From positions 35,925,088 through 35,989,087 of the forward strand of contig CM061919.1 of the NCBI GenBank assembly GCA_031002005.1: a DNA stretch of 64,000 bases, in the 5' to 3' direction. The stretch comes from Vandiemenella viatica. Lineage: Eukaryota; Arthropoda; Insecta; Orthoptera; Morabidae. How positions within the stretch are numbered: position 1 is the first letter of the stretch; each line of letters starts with the position of its first letter. Of this stretch, positions 63,761 to 64,000 are shown in pieces. A model generated the notes under the pieces. That model was not told the origin of the DNA. It worked only from the letters and a program-made list of their open reading frames with translations, and did no database searches. The position numbers were made by a program, and so were the translations under genes.

Positions 63761-63770
63761 AGCCGAGAAT

Positions 63771-63914
63771 TCTCGTGCATCTCTTTTAGGTTTTAAAAAA
63801 CTTAGAGTAAATCATAGACATTATGTCTTTTCTTTTAGTAAAAATTGAGGTGATCACCTGACAAAGGGCCTATCGGAAAAAAGGTAGTTTTGAGAAAAAC
63901 ACAATTGAAAGTTT
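63771..63914. other. Unassigned spacer
   Basis: Short AT-rich stretch between element E and the next CR1-like tail; nothing recognised. Confidence 0.3.
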
Positions 63915-64000
63915 GTACCACTTTTATTTAATATCATTACTATTACTATTACAATTACTCCACGATTCACTAAAAGTGTTTGGCGGAGGGTGCATTGCAC
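63915..64000 (-). mobile_element. 3' end of another CR1-like LINE running off the window
   Basis: A TTACTA-type microsatellite (about 63936-63958) followed by CACTAAAAGTGTTTGGCGGA and GGGTGCATTGCAC, the same 3' signature as the fragment at 33195. The element body would lie beyond 64000 on the - strand. Confidence 0.7.

Larger units (their letters stand above)
60586..63770 (-). mobile_element. CR1-like LINE E, internally deleted
   Basis: Reads leftward: three or more ~110-bp repeats as probable 5' UTR (63418-63760), ORF1 with an SGNH-like domain (62474 to about 63340), the start of an endonuclease (about 62180-62400), a deletion, then the reverse transcriptase to 60598. The 3' end contains the TACTCTGCAATTCTCAAAC type of signature common to CR1-like elements. 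Confidence 0.8.

Overview
This window is animal, very probably insect, nuclear DNA: AT-rich, intron-bearing and almost entirely built of transposable elements in layers. Short repeat signatures near 33195-33358 and 63915-64000 remind me of orthopteran (grasshopper-like) genomes, but that is memory-based inference. There are no operons, CRISPR arrays, rRNA or tRNA genes that I can see. The only convincing host-gene sequence is two short exons (22827-22968 and 27331-27461, + strand) with good splice borders and compatible phase. They belong to a gene I do not recognise; its 4.36 kb intron carries a large ~180-bp tandem array.

Layout: 1-5078 Jockey-type LINE (J1, decayed) with a duplicated small reading frame behind it; 5079-6343 two Penelope-like fragments head to head between perfect 28-bp inverted ends; 6344-7880 internally deleted Jockey-like element (J2); 8276-12245 CR1-like family A copy A1 (- strand) split by a mariner; 12580-13970 another LINE fragment (F); 14932-22440 an RTE-type LINE (- strand) whose last codons are split off by full-length CR1-like element B (14998-19757), which has an uninterrupted endonuclease-reverse transcriptase frame; 22827-27461 host exons, satellite and a mariner fragment; 27984-29823 decayed hAT with 8-bp target duplication; 29866-43050 a rearranged family A copy (A3) carrying LTR retrotransposon LTR1 (32381-42608), which itself carries LTR2 (37908-41909, apparently identical LTRs), a Tigger-type MITE, a CR1 3' fragment and another MITE; 43051-49212 family A copy A4 split by CR1-like element C1; 49226-51345 C2 fragment with a 1.7-kb TG...CA insertion; 51346-54480 unassigned; 54481-59834 family A copy A2 split by a deleted piggyBac; 60586-63770 CR1-like element E; 63915-64000 start of a further CR1-like copy.

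The most interesting signal is shared by the CR1-like families A, B and C. ORF1 encodes a PHD-like zinc finger, a predicted coiled coil and an SGNH/GDSL-esterase-like domain. It ends in Pro-Phe-Leu followed by one residue and a stop, and the Phe-Leu codons form the canonical -1 slippery heptamer T TTT TTA. The -1 frame is open from that site straight into ORF2, which in B and C1 has no ATG before the endonuclease begins. This suggests ORF2 is made as an ORF1-ORF2 fusion by programmed -1 frameshifting. Family E has a closely similar site one T shorter.

A second theme is gag-only LTR elements: LTR1 and LTR2 both carry DSKF-rich coiled-coil gag-like frames and show no recognisable polymerase, so both probably depend on enzymes from elsewhere.
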